Shown here: positions 1-5,877 of the stretch, piece after piece
Layout of the letters: each line of letters opens with the position of its first letter
How positions within the stretch are numbered: the first letter of the stretch is position 1
Origin: Parafilimonas sp.
Lineage (GTDB): Bacteria > Bacteroidota > Bacteroidia > Chitinophagales > Chitinophagaceae
Direction: 5' to 3'
Length of the DNA stretch: 5,877 bases
Assembly: GCA_023251275.1 (NCBI GenBank)
Contig: JAHEZC010000195.1
Coordinates: forward strand, 1-5,877
Translations under genes and position numbers: made by a program
Notes under the pieces: model-generated
Database searches by the model: none
Seen by the model: only the letters and a program-made list of their open reading frames with translations
What the model was told of the DNA's origin: nothing

Positions 1-2144
1 GCAGCAGAAGCTCCAAGTACCCGCCTGATGCTTATTTCTTTCTGTCGTTGTTGTGTAGTAAATGCAGTAAGGCCCAGTAAACCCAGGCAGGTGATGATAA
101 TGGTAAGTATGGAAAAGGCTGCAAATATTTTTCCCCGCTTCTGGTCAGCAACATATTGTGAGTTGAAATCTTCATCGAGGAATTTGTATTCAAACGGCAA
201 CTGCGGGAAATATTTTTTCCAGGTCGCTTCTACTTTTGAGATAGATGTTTTGATATTGCCGGCATCCATTTTCAATTGTATAATATTACCATTCGGGCCA
301 TAAAATAATAGCAGCGGAGCAATAGGGTTGTACAATGATTTTTGATTGAAGTCATTAAACACTCCTACCACTTCTAAATAATTACCTGAAGTATCCCCGG
401 GGAATTTTACCCGTTTGCTGATCGGTTCATCCCATCCGAAATGCTTCACCATCGCTTCATTCACCACTATACTGTGGAGTGTATCGGCAGGGCCGGAAAA
501 GTTACGGCCCTTCACTATTTTTATTCCGAGTGTGCCAAGGTAATTTTCATCTATGTTGTAACATTCAACCGCCTTCTCCACATAACCGTTTTTGGTTTCT
601 ACGGAGAACAGGTTGAGGTTAACATTCGGAGCGCCGGGATAAGAATTCCCTGACCCTACGTCTCTTATACCCGGCAGGTTGCGGAATTCATTATTCATGG
701 CAAATATTTTGCTTCGTTCATCTTCGCCTGTATTCACTGTTACAGTCATCACCTGGTTTTTATTAAACCCTAAATCTTTTTTTTGCAGGTAGGAGAGTTG
801 CGAATACACAACCCACGTGCAGATGAGCATGATCATTGAAATGGAAAACTGGAGTACAACCAATGTACGGCGCAGGTTGATGTTGCCGGAAGCTTTTGAC
901 AGAGCGCCCTTTAATATTCCTACAGGTTTAAATGCGGAAAGATAAAATGCAGGATAACTGCCGCCAATCAATCCCGTAAATAAAACCACACCCAGCAGTA
1001 ACAGCGTGTTAGATGGCTGAAATAAAGTTTTCAGGGTGAAGGTTTTACCCGACAGCGTATCGAATACAGGCAATAAAAGTAACATCAGTAAAACGCTCAG
1101 TAAGACCGCTACTAAAGAAGTAAGCAAGCTCTCCCCTAAAAATTGTGAGACCAATTGTTTTTTTGATGAACCGGTTACTTTACGAATGCCGATTTCTTTT
1201 GCCCTGCGCGCCGACCTTGCCGTTGTCAGGTTCATGTAATTGATGCAGGCAATGAGCAGCATAAAAAAAGCGACAGCAGAAAATATCCAGATGTATGACA
1301 TGCTCCCTAATTCTTCGGGTTCATATTGCAGATTTGAATGCAGGTGAATAGCCGTTATTTGCTGCAAATCATATCTCATTGTTATATTGAACTGCTTAAT
1401 TAAAGGGTCCACATATTTTTTGTACACATCAGCCAACTTTTTATTAAATGCCTGTGTATTTGTTCCCGGTTTCAGCAGCAAATAAGTAAAGTTGTTGAAG
1501 TTTCCCCAGTTATCCTGCCCATTTTGATTACCTCTCAGCAGGGTGGACATCGAGATCAGCATATCGTAGCGGATATGCGAATTTTTAGGCACATCTGCAA
1601 TCACACCGGTTATTTTATATACATCATATACCGTTTTCAGCGTTTTGCCGACCGCCGGTGTGTTTTTGCCAAAATATTTTTCCGCTAATGTTTTTGATAT
1701 TACAATATCGAATGGCGCATTCAATGCAGAAGCGGCATTCCCTTCCACAAAATTTTGTGCAAACACTTTGAAAATTGTGCTGTCAGCGTAGTAAACTTTT
1801 GTTTCATAAAAATTATTTTCGCCATTTTTAAACAAAGTTCGCTCCCTGCTTACAAATCTTACCATTTCTTCCACTTCGGGATACTCTCTTTTCAAAGTAG
1901 GGCCAAGCGGAAATTGTGTCAGCGCCCAGTCGGTGTTTTTGTCCCGCTCATGTATATAAGAATTGATCCTGAAAATATGATCTGCATTTTTGAGATAGCG
2001 GTCATAGCTCAGCTCATCCTTTATATAAAAAATTAAAAACAGGCTGAAGGTGATGCCGATAGTAAGGCCTAAAATATTCACGAGGCTGTACCACCTGTCT
2101 TTTCTTAAGTTTCGAAGTGCAATAAGCAAAAGGTTTTTTATCAT
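1..2144 (-). CDS. ABC transporter permease, FtsX/MacB type, C-terminus outside window
   Basis: This frame opens at the ATG at 2144-2142 and stays open for 714 codons to the left edge, so it is a partial gene and not a broken one. It has the plan of the roughly 800-residue Bacteroidota permeases: a start 'MIKNLLLIALRNLRKDRWYS', a first membrane helix at about 21-41, a MacB-like extracytoplasmic domain to about 280, and three FtsX-domain helices (about 284-305, 336-362, 378-402). The coupling motif 'RRAKEIGIRKVTGSS' lies near 313-327. A fifth helix (about 426-448), a second extracytoplasmic domain and a sixth helix (about 671-695) follow. The visible end is the second coupling motif, 'QKEISIRRVLGAS'. 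Helices 7 and 8, about 80 residues, are missing. It should sit in the inner membrane and work with a separate ATPase; the substrate cannot be read from the sequence. The start has an A-rich leader and no Shine-Dalgarno site. It lies 72 bp downstream of a paralogue on the same strand and is probably cotranscribed. Confidence 0.93.
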   Translation of the reverse strand, partial: MIKNLLLIALRNLRKDRWYSLVNILGLTIGITFSLFLIFYIKDELSYDRYLKNADHIFRINSYIHERDKNTDWALTQFPLGPTLKREYPEVEEMVRFVSRERTLFKNGENNFYETKVYYADSTIFKVFAQNFVEGNAASALNAPFDIVISKTLAEKYFGKNTPAVGKTLKTVYDVYKITGVIADVPKNSHIRYDMLISMSTLLRGNQNGQDNWGNFNNFTYLLLKPGTNTQAFNKKLADVYKKYVDPLIKQFNITMRYDLQQITAIHLHSNLQYEPEELGSMSYIWIFSAVAFFMLLIACINYMNLTTARSARRAKEIGIRKVTGSSKKQLVSQFLGESLLTSLVAVLLSVLLMLLLLPVFDTLSGKTFTLKTLFQPSNTLLLLGVVLFTGLIGGSYPAFYLSAFKPVGILKGALSKASGNINLRRTLVVLQFSISMIMLICTWVVYSQLSYLQKKDLGFNKNQVMTVTVNTGEDERSKIFAMNNEFRNLPGIRDVGSGNSYPGAPNVNLNLFSVETKNGYVEKAVECYNIDENYLGTLGIKIVKGRNFSGPADTLHSIVVNEAMVKHFGWDEPISKRVKFPGDTSGNYLEVVGVFNDFNQKSLYNPIAPLLLFYGPNGNIIQLKMDAGNIKTSISKVEATWKKYFPQLPFEYKFLDEDFNSQYVADQKRGKIFAAFSILTIIITCLGLLGLTAFTTQQRQKEISIRRVLGASA

Positions 2145-2216
2145 ATATTTTTTTTGTTCAGTGTTTAAATTTTTTATTGAGCTCAGCGTGATCTCAGCAT
2201 CCGGTTTTATGGTGTA
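2145..2216 (-). other. 72-bp intergenic gap within the permease pair
   Basis: This short AT-rich spacer lies between the stop of the upstream permease and the ATG of the downstream one. On the minus strand it contains GCTGAG twice, 11 bp apart, and the 8-bp palindrome TGAGCTCA followed by AATAAAAAA. No strong GC-rich hairpin followed by a T-run is seen, so there is no support for a terminator here. Cotranscription of the two genes is the simplest reading. Confidence 0.5.
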
Positions 2217-4619
2217 TCATTCACTTCTCAATGATTTTACGGGGTTTGCAACTGCTGCTTTTATGGCCTGGAAGCTCACCGTGACCAGGGTGATCAAAAC
2301 CGCTGCAACAGCAGCCAATGCAAATACCTGCCATGAAATTTCAACCCTGTAATCGTAGTTGGTAAGCCAGTTACTGAGATAATAATAAGAGATCGGCGTG
2401 GCAATGATGCAGGAAAAAAGCACGAGTATCACAAACTCTTTTGAAAGCAGTCGCCAGAGATTAATCACACTGGCGCCAAGTACTTTGCGAATGCCTATTT
2501 CTTTTGTCCTTTGCTCGGCAACAAAGCTGGCCATACCAAATAATCCGAGACAGGAAATAAATATTGCCAGTATCGCAAAGTAAGAAGCAAGTTTGCCGAT
2601 CGTTTCTTCGGCCAGGAATTTGTTTCCGAATTCTTCATCTACAAACTTGTAATCAAAGGGAACTGCAGGAACGTATTTTTTCCAAACCTGCTCAATTTTA
2701 CTTAATGATTGTTTGGCATTTTGCTTCGGGTTGAGTTTCGCAATCAGGTTAAACATATTATCGTAGTTGCCGATATGGTATAAAGTAGGCCGAACCGGAT
2801 AAAAAGGAGACTCCTGCATAATATCACTGACAACACCAATGATAGTAAACGGCTGGTTATTCCATTTAAGAACTTTGCCGACAGGATTTTGAAATCCCAA
2901 AAATTTAGCGGCTGATTCGTTAATGATAAATGCAGCAGAGTCTGTTGCGAAGTCCCTGGAGAAGTCACGGCCTTTTTTGACGTTCCATTGCACCGTTTTA
3001 CCGAATTCATACGAAACCTGGTTGTTCGGGAAATCAACGCTGAGATCAGGGTCTTTACCTTCCCAGTCAAAACCACCATTGGTATTCCATACCTGTGTCA
3101 ATGGACTGTTTGATGCAGCCATTTCTTCAATGGCGCCGCTATTCTTTAATTCTGTTTGTATGGCGTCAAAGTGCTGCCCTATTTCGTTTTCCATACCAAT
3201 GCTTATCAATCCATTTCTCGTATAACCGATGGGCCTGTTTTTAGCATGTTGAATTTGCTGATAGACGATGATGGTTCCGATTATGAGCATAATCGAAACA
3301 GTAAACTGCATTACCACTAAGACTTTGCGCGGAACAGTTGCGAGCTTGCCCACACGAAACGTTCCTTTCAGCACTTTCAACGGCTGAAAGGAAGAAAGAT
3401 ATAATGCGGGATAACTGCCGGACAACAATCCTGTAATTAATATAAATACTATATTAAAAAGCCAGAATACAGGATTGCCCCAGGGAATCGTAATTTTCTT
3501 CCCGGCTACATCATTAAACATGGGTAATAATAATGTTACCAGGATCATACATAAAACAAAAGCCATCATTACTACCACGTATGATTCTGCAAAGAATTGT
3601 TTTATTAATTGTGATCGGAGAGAGCCTATCGCTTTTCGTATTCCCACTTCCTTAGCTCTTTTTTCACTGCGGGCTGTAGCAAGATTCATAAAGTTTATGC
3701 AGGCGAGTATCAATACAAAAATGCCAATGATGCCAAATAGCCACACATATTGAATAGTACCGCCCACATTTACACCATTTTTAAACTCATTATATAAATT
3801 CCATTTATTCATGGGTTGCAAAAAAACCACCCACCTGGCTTTTGCTTCTTCTTTACCGGCATTATCCAATTTTATATTTTTAATTTTTGCAGAAACTTTT
3901 TCCATGTCAGCATTGTCGGCAATCTGCACAAATGTTTGGGAGAAATTACTCCCCCAGGGGTTATCCATATTTTTTGCCCAGGGGTTTTGTATCAGCCACA
4001 GTTGCCACGGCATCATAATTTTTAATTCATGAAAAGTGGTATTATCAGGTAAATCTTCATACACACCGGTAACTTTTACATCAAAGCTCCTGTCGAGTTT
4101 TACCGTTTTATTTATTGGATTTCCCTTCCCAAAAATTGCTTCTGCAGCAGAAGCGGAAAGCATGATGGAATAAGGATCTTTTAATCCCGCTTCCGTTCCT
4201 TTAATCATTTTCAGAGTCAGCATTTCCGGAGCATCGGGTTCAAAATAATTTCCCACCTTAACAAAATGCTTATTTCCTGCAGAAAGCAAATGATTGCCTG
4301 CCCATGATGATTGCACCACATATTTAAAGTCGCTTCCGTATTTAGCACGCAACGCAGGCCCCATCAATGCAGGATTGGCAGTTTGTGTTTCCACTTTACC
4401 GTTGAATGTTCCATGCTGCATCACCTGTGCAATGCGGTCGTAGTTTTTGTGATACTGGTCGTATGATAACTCATCATACACCCATAAACCGATCAGCATG
4501 GCCACTGCCATGCCTACAGCAAGGCCGCCGATATTTATTGCACTATACCCTTTACTCTTAATCAGGTTTCGCCATGCGATCTTTACGCAGTATCCTGGGG
4601 AGAAATAATTTTTAAACAT
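2217..4619 (-). CDS. ABC transporter permease, FtsX/MacB type, complete
   Basis: This is a complete 800-residue permease. The N-terminus 'MFKNYFSPGYCVKIAWRNLI' is typical of the Bacteroidota members of the family and supports the ATG at 4619. Order of parts: helix 1 at about 25-47; MacB-like periplasmic core domain at about 50-285; FtsX domain with helices at about 291-313, 345-368 and 385-407; helix 5 at about 432-454; second core domain at about 460-675; second FtsX domain with helices at about 678-701, 728-748 and 764-788. The cytoplasmic coupling motifs 'KRAKEVGIRKAIGS' (about 320-333) and 'QRTKEIGIRKVLGAS' (about 703-717) mark each FtsX unit. Family knowledge says such permeases use a LolD/MacB-like ATPase and transmit force to the periplasm or export substrates; no Walker motif is present here. 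There is no Shine-Dalgarno site. The substrate is unknown, and calling it MacB or LolC/E would overreach. Confidence 0.96.
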   Translation of the reverse strand: MFKNYFSPGYCVKIAWRNLIKSKGYSAINIGGLAVGMAVAMLIGLWVYDELSYDQYHKNYDRIAQVMQHGTFNGKVETQTANPALMGPALRAKYGSDFKYVVQSSWAGNHLLSAGNKHFVKVGNYFEPDAPEMLTLKMIKGTEAGLKDPYSIMLSASAAEAIFGKGNPINKTVKLDRSFDVKVTGVYEDLPDNTTFHELKIMMPWQLWLIQNPWAKNMDNPWGSNFSQTFVQIADNADMEKVSAKIKNIKLDNAGKEEAKARWVVFLQPMNKWNLYNEFKNGVNVGGTIQYVWLFGIIGIFVLILACINFMNLATARSEKRAKEVGIRKAIGSLRSQLIKQFFAESYVVVMMAFVLCMILVTLLLPMFNDVAGKKITIPWGNPVFWLFNIVFILITGLLSGSYPALYLSSFQPLKVLKGTFRVGKLATVPRKVLVVMQFTVSIMLIIGTIIVYQQIQHAKNRPIGYTRNGLISIGMENEIGQHFDAIQTELKNSGAIEEMAASNSPLTQVWNTNGGFDWEGKDPDLSVDFPNNQVSYEFGKTVQWNVKKGRDFSRDFATDSAAFIINESAAKFLGFQNPVGKVLKWNNQPFTIIGVVSDIMQESPFYPVRPTLYHIGNYDNMFNLIAKLNPKQNAKQSLSKIEQVWKKYVPAVPFDYKFVDEEFGNKFLAEETIGKLASYFAILAIFISCLGLFGMASFVAEQRTKEIGIRKVLGASVINLWRLLSKEFVILVLFSCIIATPISYYYLSNWLTNYDYRVEISWQVFALAAVAAVLITLVTVSFQAIKAAVANPVKSLRSE

Positions 4620-4634
4620 GCTATTGTTTTTTAT

Positions 4635-4727
4635 TTACACGTATGACGTGATACGACCTGTGTATGTTACGTTTTTTGTTTCCTGTTTTTGGTGCGCCTG
4701 TTCCGGTATTTTCGGTTGTTCACTCAT
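4635..4727 (-). CDS. Possible 30-residue small protein ahead of the permease genes
   Basis: A short frame runs from the ATG at 4727-4725 to the TAA at 4637-4635, starting 'MSEQPKIPEQAHQKQ' and ending 'GRITSYV'. The product would be hydrophilic, Gln/Lys/Glu-rich, and without a signal peptide or membrane segment. Its ATG overlaps the TGA that closes the longer minus-strand frame upstream (ATGAGTGA), an arrangement seen in translationally coupled genes. It ends 15 bp before the permease start. I do not recognise it. Its length is well within chance, there is no Shine-Dalgarno site to help, and the palindromes at 4636-4664 overlap its 3' end, so it could simply be leader sequence. Confidence 0.22.
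   Translation of the reverse strand: MSEQPKIPEQAHQKQETKNVTYTGRITSYV
4636..4664. promoter_or_regulatory. Nested palindromes 17-45 bp upstream of the permease start
   Basis: Three inverted repeats overlap: CACGT/ACGTG with a 3-bp spacer (4638-4650), CGTAT/ATACG with a 6-bp spacer (4640-4655), and TACAC/GTGTA at the outer edges (4636-4640 and 4660-4664). Their position just upstream of the ATG at 4619 suits an operator or an mRNA leader structure. Arms of 5 bp are short and can arise by chance. No factor can be named. Confidence 0.25.
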
Positions 4728-4872
4728 ATTCTGCACTTTGCCCGGCATCGCCTGCCTGCACGCACACTTCTGGCTCGCCGAAAATGGTCTCAAGGCCTGT
4801 GCCAATGCGGAAAGGCTTTACAGGCAAGTCATTGAAAAAATTGCTGGAAAAATAACTGTCCGAAAACGAACA

Positions 4873-5082
4873 CTACCTGTACGGATTTGGATAGGAGGGG
4901 CATTCAATAACATTGGTTTTTTGATAAACTAAGCGGAGCACTAATTTTACTGATTCTCCTGCCGTTGCAGGTGTTGTCACCTGCAACAATAATTTTTCAT
5001 TGGTGACAAAACCAACGAAGGCGAGACCCTGAAACCAGTTCAGTGTGACGTTTTCAACATCAACAGCCATTTCAGCAGGCAT
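4873..5082 (-). CDS. Small hypothetical protein (69 residues), possibly a decayed gene
   Basis: The frame runs from the ATG at 5082-5080 to the TAG at 4875-4873. The product starts 'MPAEMAVDVENVTLNWFQG' and ends 'CPSYPNPYR'. It looks soluble, with alternating hydrophobic residues suggesting beta strands near 9-35 and no signal peptide or membrane helix. An AT-rich leader precedes the start, as is usual in Bacteroidota. A second possible start is Met5. After the TAG the same frame stays open for 50 codons ('NDLPVKPFRIGTGLETIFG' lies within it) to a TGA at 4722-4720, so it may be a roughly 120-residue gene broken by a nonsense mutation. I do not recognise the family. The N-terminus has a faint OsmC-like look (strand, Trp, 'GLAFVG'), too weak to call. 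A perfect 10-bp inverted repeat lies inside the frame, which is unusual for a coding gene and lowers confidence. It is divergent from the GH30 gene. Confidence 0.4.
   Translation of the reverse strand: MPAEMAVDVENVTLNWFQGLAFVGFVTNEKLLLQVTTPATAGESVKLVLRLVYQKTNVIECPSYPNPYR
4964..4987. repeat. Perfect 10-bp inverted repeat, possible hairpin or terminator
   Basis: GTTGCAGGTG (4964-4973) and CACCTGCAAC (4978-4987) are exact reverse complements separated by the 4-base loop TTGT. On the plus strand the stem is followed after a few bases by a short T-run (AATAATTTTT), giving a loose resemblance to a Rho-independent terminator. No plus-strand gene upstream clearly needs one. On the minus strand no T-run follows. 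It could also be a protein-binding palindrome or an RNA leader hairpin. Confidence 0.6.
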
Positions 5083-5113
5083 AAATAATTATTTATCTGT
5101 TTCCTAACCTGTT

Positions 5114-5121
5114 TACATTTG
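5114..5121 (+). promoter_or_regulatory. Candidate Bacteroidota -7 promoter element for the GH30 gene
   Basis: TACATTTG matches the Bacteroidota housekeeping -7 consensus TAnnTTTG exactly and lies 13 bp before the GH30 ATG. I see no convincing -33 TTTG element at the usual distance upstream. The implied mRNA leader would be only about 5-10 bases, shorter than usual, so this is a candidate only. Confidence 0.35.
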
Positions 5122-5134
5122 AAAAAAAATCAGG

Positions 5135-5788
5135 ATGAAAATTATTCTTTCGATTGCTTCGCTTGTGATCTTTGCCTGCATTGGCGCATCATCACAAAAT
5201 ATAAAAGCATTTACCACTGCCGGTAAAAAAGTGATGGTTTATACTACGGCTGAGAATACCGACGATCGCATCAGCCTTACAGACAGTTTGCATTTTTCAC
5301 CGATGGGTCAGCCCTTGGAAACACAGGTCTGTGTGTTTGTGGATCCCGCCCGTAAATTTCAAACACTTATCGGTATCGGCGGTGCGCTAACAGATGCGTC
5401 AGCCGAAACTTTTTATAAACTCCCGGCAGCATCGCAGCAGGAATTATTAAAGGCTTACTATGATACGGTAAGCGGCATCGGTTATACCGTTGCGAGAACC
5501 AATATCAACAGTTGCGATTTCAGCAGCGACACATACACGTATGTCGCGGATAATGATGCTGAGCTGAAAACATTCAACATTGCCCATGACGAAAAATATA
5601 AAATCCCTTTTATAAAAGAAGTGCAGAAAGCAACCGGCAACAAATTGAAGTTGTATGTAAGCCCGTGGAGCCCGCCCGCATGGATGAAGGACAATAACGA
5701 TATGCTGCACGGCGGAAAGCTGAAACCCGAGTCAAGACAAAGCTGGGCCAACTATTATGTAAAATTTATCATGACTGTCCAACCTTAA
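5135..5788 (+). CDS. Glycoside hydrolase family 30, N-terminal fragment cut by an insertion
   Basis: The frame starts at the ATG at 5135 with a hydrophobic export signal (residues 1-20, 'MKIILSIASLVIFACIGASS'). Cys15 might be a weak lipobox, but Phe at -2 is atypical. GH30 hallmarks follow in order: 'FQTLIGIGGALTDASA' (75-90), 'RTNINSCDFS' (121-130) and 'YVSPWSPPAWMKDN' (174-187). These are the early strands of the (beta/alpha)8 barrel of retaining beta-glycosidases such as glucosylceramidase and endo-beta-1,6-glucanase; the exact substrate cannot be told. Full-length enzymes have roughly 450-500 residues. Here genuine GH30 sequence ends at 'WANYYVKFI' (residue 212, position 5770). Five unrelated residues and a TAA from the adjacent insertion element follow. 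The acid/base Glu (NEP motif) and the nucleophile Glu both lie downstream and are missing, so the product should be inactive. AGG abuts the ATG too closely to act as a Shine-Dalgarno site. The gene is divergent from the permease operon. Confidence 0.88.
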   Translation: MKIILSIASLVIFACIGASSQNIKAFTTAGKKVMVYTTAENTDDRISLTDSLHFSPMGQPLETQVCVFVDPARKFQTLIGIGGALTDASAETFYKLPAASQQELLKAYYDTVSGIGYTVARTNINSCDFSSDTYTYVADNDAELKTFNIAHDEKYKIPFIKEVQKATGNKLKLYVSPWSPPAWMKDNNDMLHGGKLKPESRQSWANYYVKFIMTVQP

Positions 5789-5877
5789 TTAGAACAATTT
5801 CAATTGATTAGAGGGATGTTTGTTTTCAATTTGTATTTCAATTTGCTCAAAGGCTTGGTGTATGGGCATTCTCTCAA
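5771..5877. mobile_element. End of an insertion sequence, family undetermined
   Basis: GH30 homology stops sharply at 5770. The sequence after it is more AT-rich and starts ATGACTGTCCAACCTTAATT, the kind of ACTGTCC-containing edge seen at termini of several DDE-transposase elements. A minus-strand frame reading toward this edge ends 18 bp inside it, as expected for a transposase next to its terminal inverted repeat. The other end, the inverted-repeat partner and any target-site duplication lie beyond the window, so the exact boundary (about 5771-5774) and the family are unconfirmed. A contig junction or chimera at this point is the main alternative. Confidence 0.6.
5789..5877 (-). CDS. Probable transposase, C-terminal 28 residues only
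   Basis: An open frame enters from the right edge and ends at the TAA at 5791-5789. The visible tail reads 'ERMPIHQAFEQIEIQI' then 'ENKHPSNQLKLF'. It is charged and probably helical, and a 9-bp direct repeat (TTCAATTTG at 5825-5833 and 5837-5845) encodes its repeated Ile-Glu/Gln-Ile pattern. Position (18 bp from the inferred element end), orientation and a polar '-QLxLF' tail fit a DDE transposase. No catalytic residue is in view, so the identification rests on context. The other two minus-strand frames here are closed sooner or give less protein-like sequence. Confidence 0.45.
   Translation of the reverse strand, partial: ERMPIHQAFEQIEIQIENKHPSNQLKLF

Larger units (their letters stand above)
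4620..5134. other. 515-bp region with no securely identified gene
   Basis: This region separates the minus-strand permeases from the plus-strand GH30 gene. It has three kinds of content: small open frames on the minus strand reading toward the permeases (5082-4873 with an open extension to 4720, and 4727-4635); a perfect 10-bp inverted repeat at 4964-4987; and overlapping palindromes at 4636-4664 just ahead of the permease start. Frames on the plus strand are also open for long stretches (one from 4618 to 4932), so open length alone does not identify the coding strand. Control elements for both divergent units should lie in this region. Confidence 0.7.

Noticed and set aside
2145..2216. Possible terminator or operator between the two permease genes (repeated GCTGAG and TGAGCTCA).
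   Set aside because: The repeats are too short to form a stable GC-rich stem, and no T-run follows in the right position.
2744..3079. A 111-codon minus-strand frame inside the complete permease gene.
   Set aside because: It is a different frame of a well-supported conserved gene on the same strand and has no family features of its own.
3811..4032. Overlapping plus-strand frames of about 70 codons.
   Set aside because: They are antisense shadows of the permease extracytoplasmic domain.
4618..4932. A 104-codon plus-strand frame, rich in Cys and aromatic residues at its start, ending 31 bp before the inverted repeat that could be a terminator.
   Set aside because: It starts on the permease start codon in antisense, overlaps the minus-strand frames, has no promoter or Shine-Dalgarno site, and resembles nothing I know. 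I judge it a chance frame, though the hairpin after it keeps the possibility from being zero.
4873..5082. Assignment of the small ORF to the OsmC/YhfA family.
   Set aside because: Only a loose N-terminal pattern (Trp, then 'GLAFVG') fits. The family's central Cys-containing helix and C-terminal strand are not seen.
5447..5751. Two minus-strand frames of 87 and 89 codons.
   Set aside because: They are antisense to conserved GH30 motifs, and the GH30 reading on the plus strand is far better supported.

Overview
The window looks like Bacteroidota chromosome, most likely from the Chitinophagaceae/Sphingobacteriia side. The support is tandem FtsX/MacB-type permeases of about 800 residues that start with the typical 'MFKNY...KIAWRNL' pattern, AT-rich leaders without Shine-Dalgarno sites, one match to the Bacteroidota -7 promoter motif (TAnnTTTG), and a secreted GH30 glycosidase. 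The organism is inferred from gene style only; no rRNA or other marker is present.

Layout. Positions 1-4619 hold two paralogous ABC-transporter permease genes, both on the minus strand and 72 bp apart. The upstream one (4619 to 2217) is complete at 800 residues. The downstream one (2144 to 1) runs off the left edge after 714 codons and lacks about 80 C-terminal residues. They probably form one transcription unit. No ATPase (nucleotide-binding) gene is visible, so any partner lies outside the window.

Positions 4620-5134 are a 515-bp region without a securely identified gene. On the minus strand, reading toward the permeases, it holds a 69-codon frame (5082-4873) with plausible coding character. 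After an in-frame TAG this frame stays open for 50 more codons to a TGA at 4722-4720. That stop overlaps the ATG of a 30-codon frame (4727-4635) just ahead of the first permease. The region also holds a perfect 10-bp inverted repeat (4964-4987) and a cluster of nested palindromes (4636-4664).

Positions 5135-5770 (plus strand) encode the signal peptide and N-terminal part of a glycoside hydrolase family 30 enzyme. The gene breaks abruptly at 5770/5771. Positions 5771-5877 appear to be the end of an insertion sequence: foreign, AT-rich sequence supplies an early stop to the GH30 frame, and a transposase-like C-terminal tail reads back on the minus strand. The GH30 fragment lacks both catalytic glutamates and should be inactive.

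I see no CRISPR array, tRNA, rRNA or recognisable new defence system. The points most worth following up are the GH30/IS junction and the small-ORF and hairpin region between the permeases and the glycosidase.
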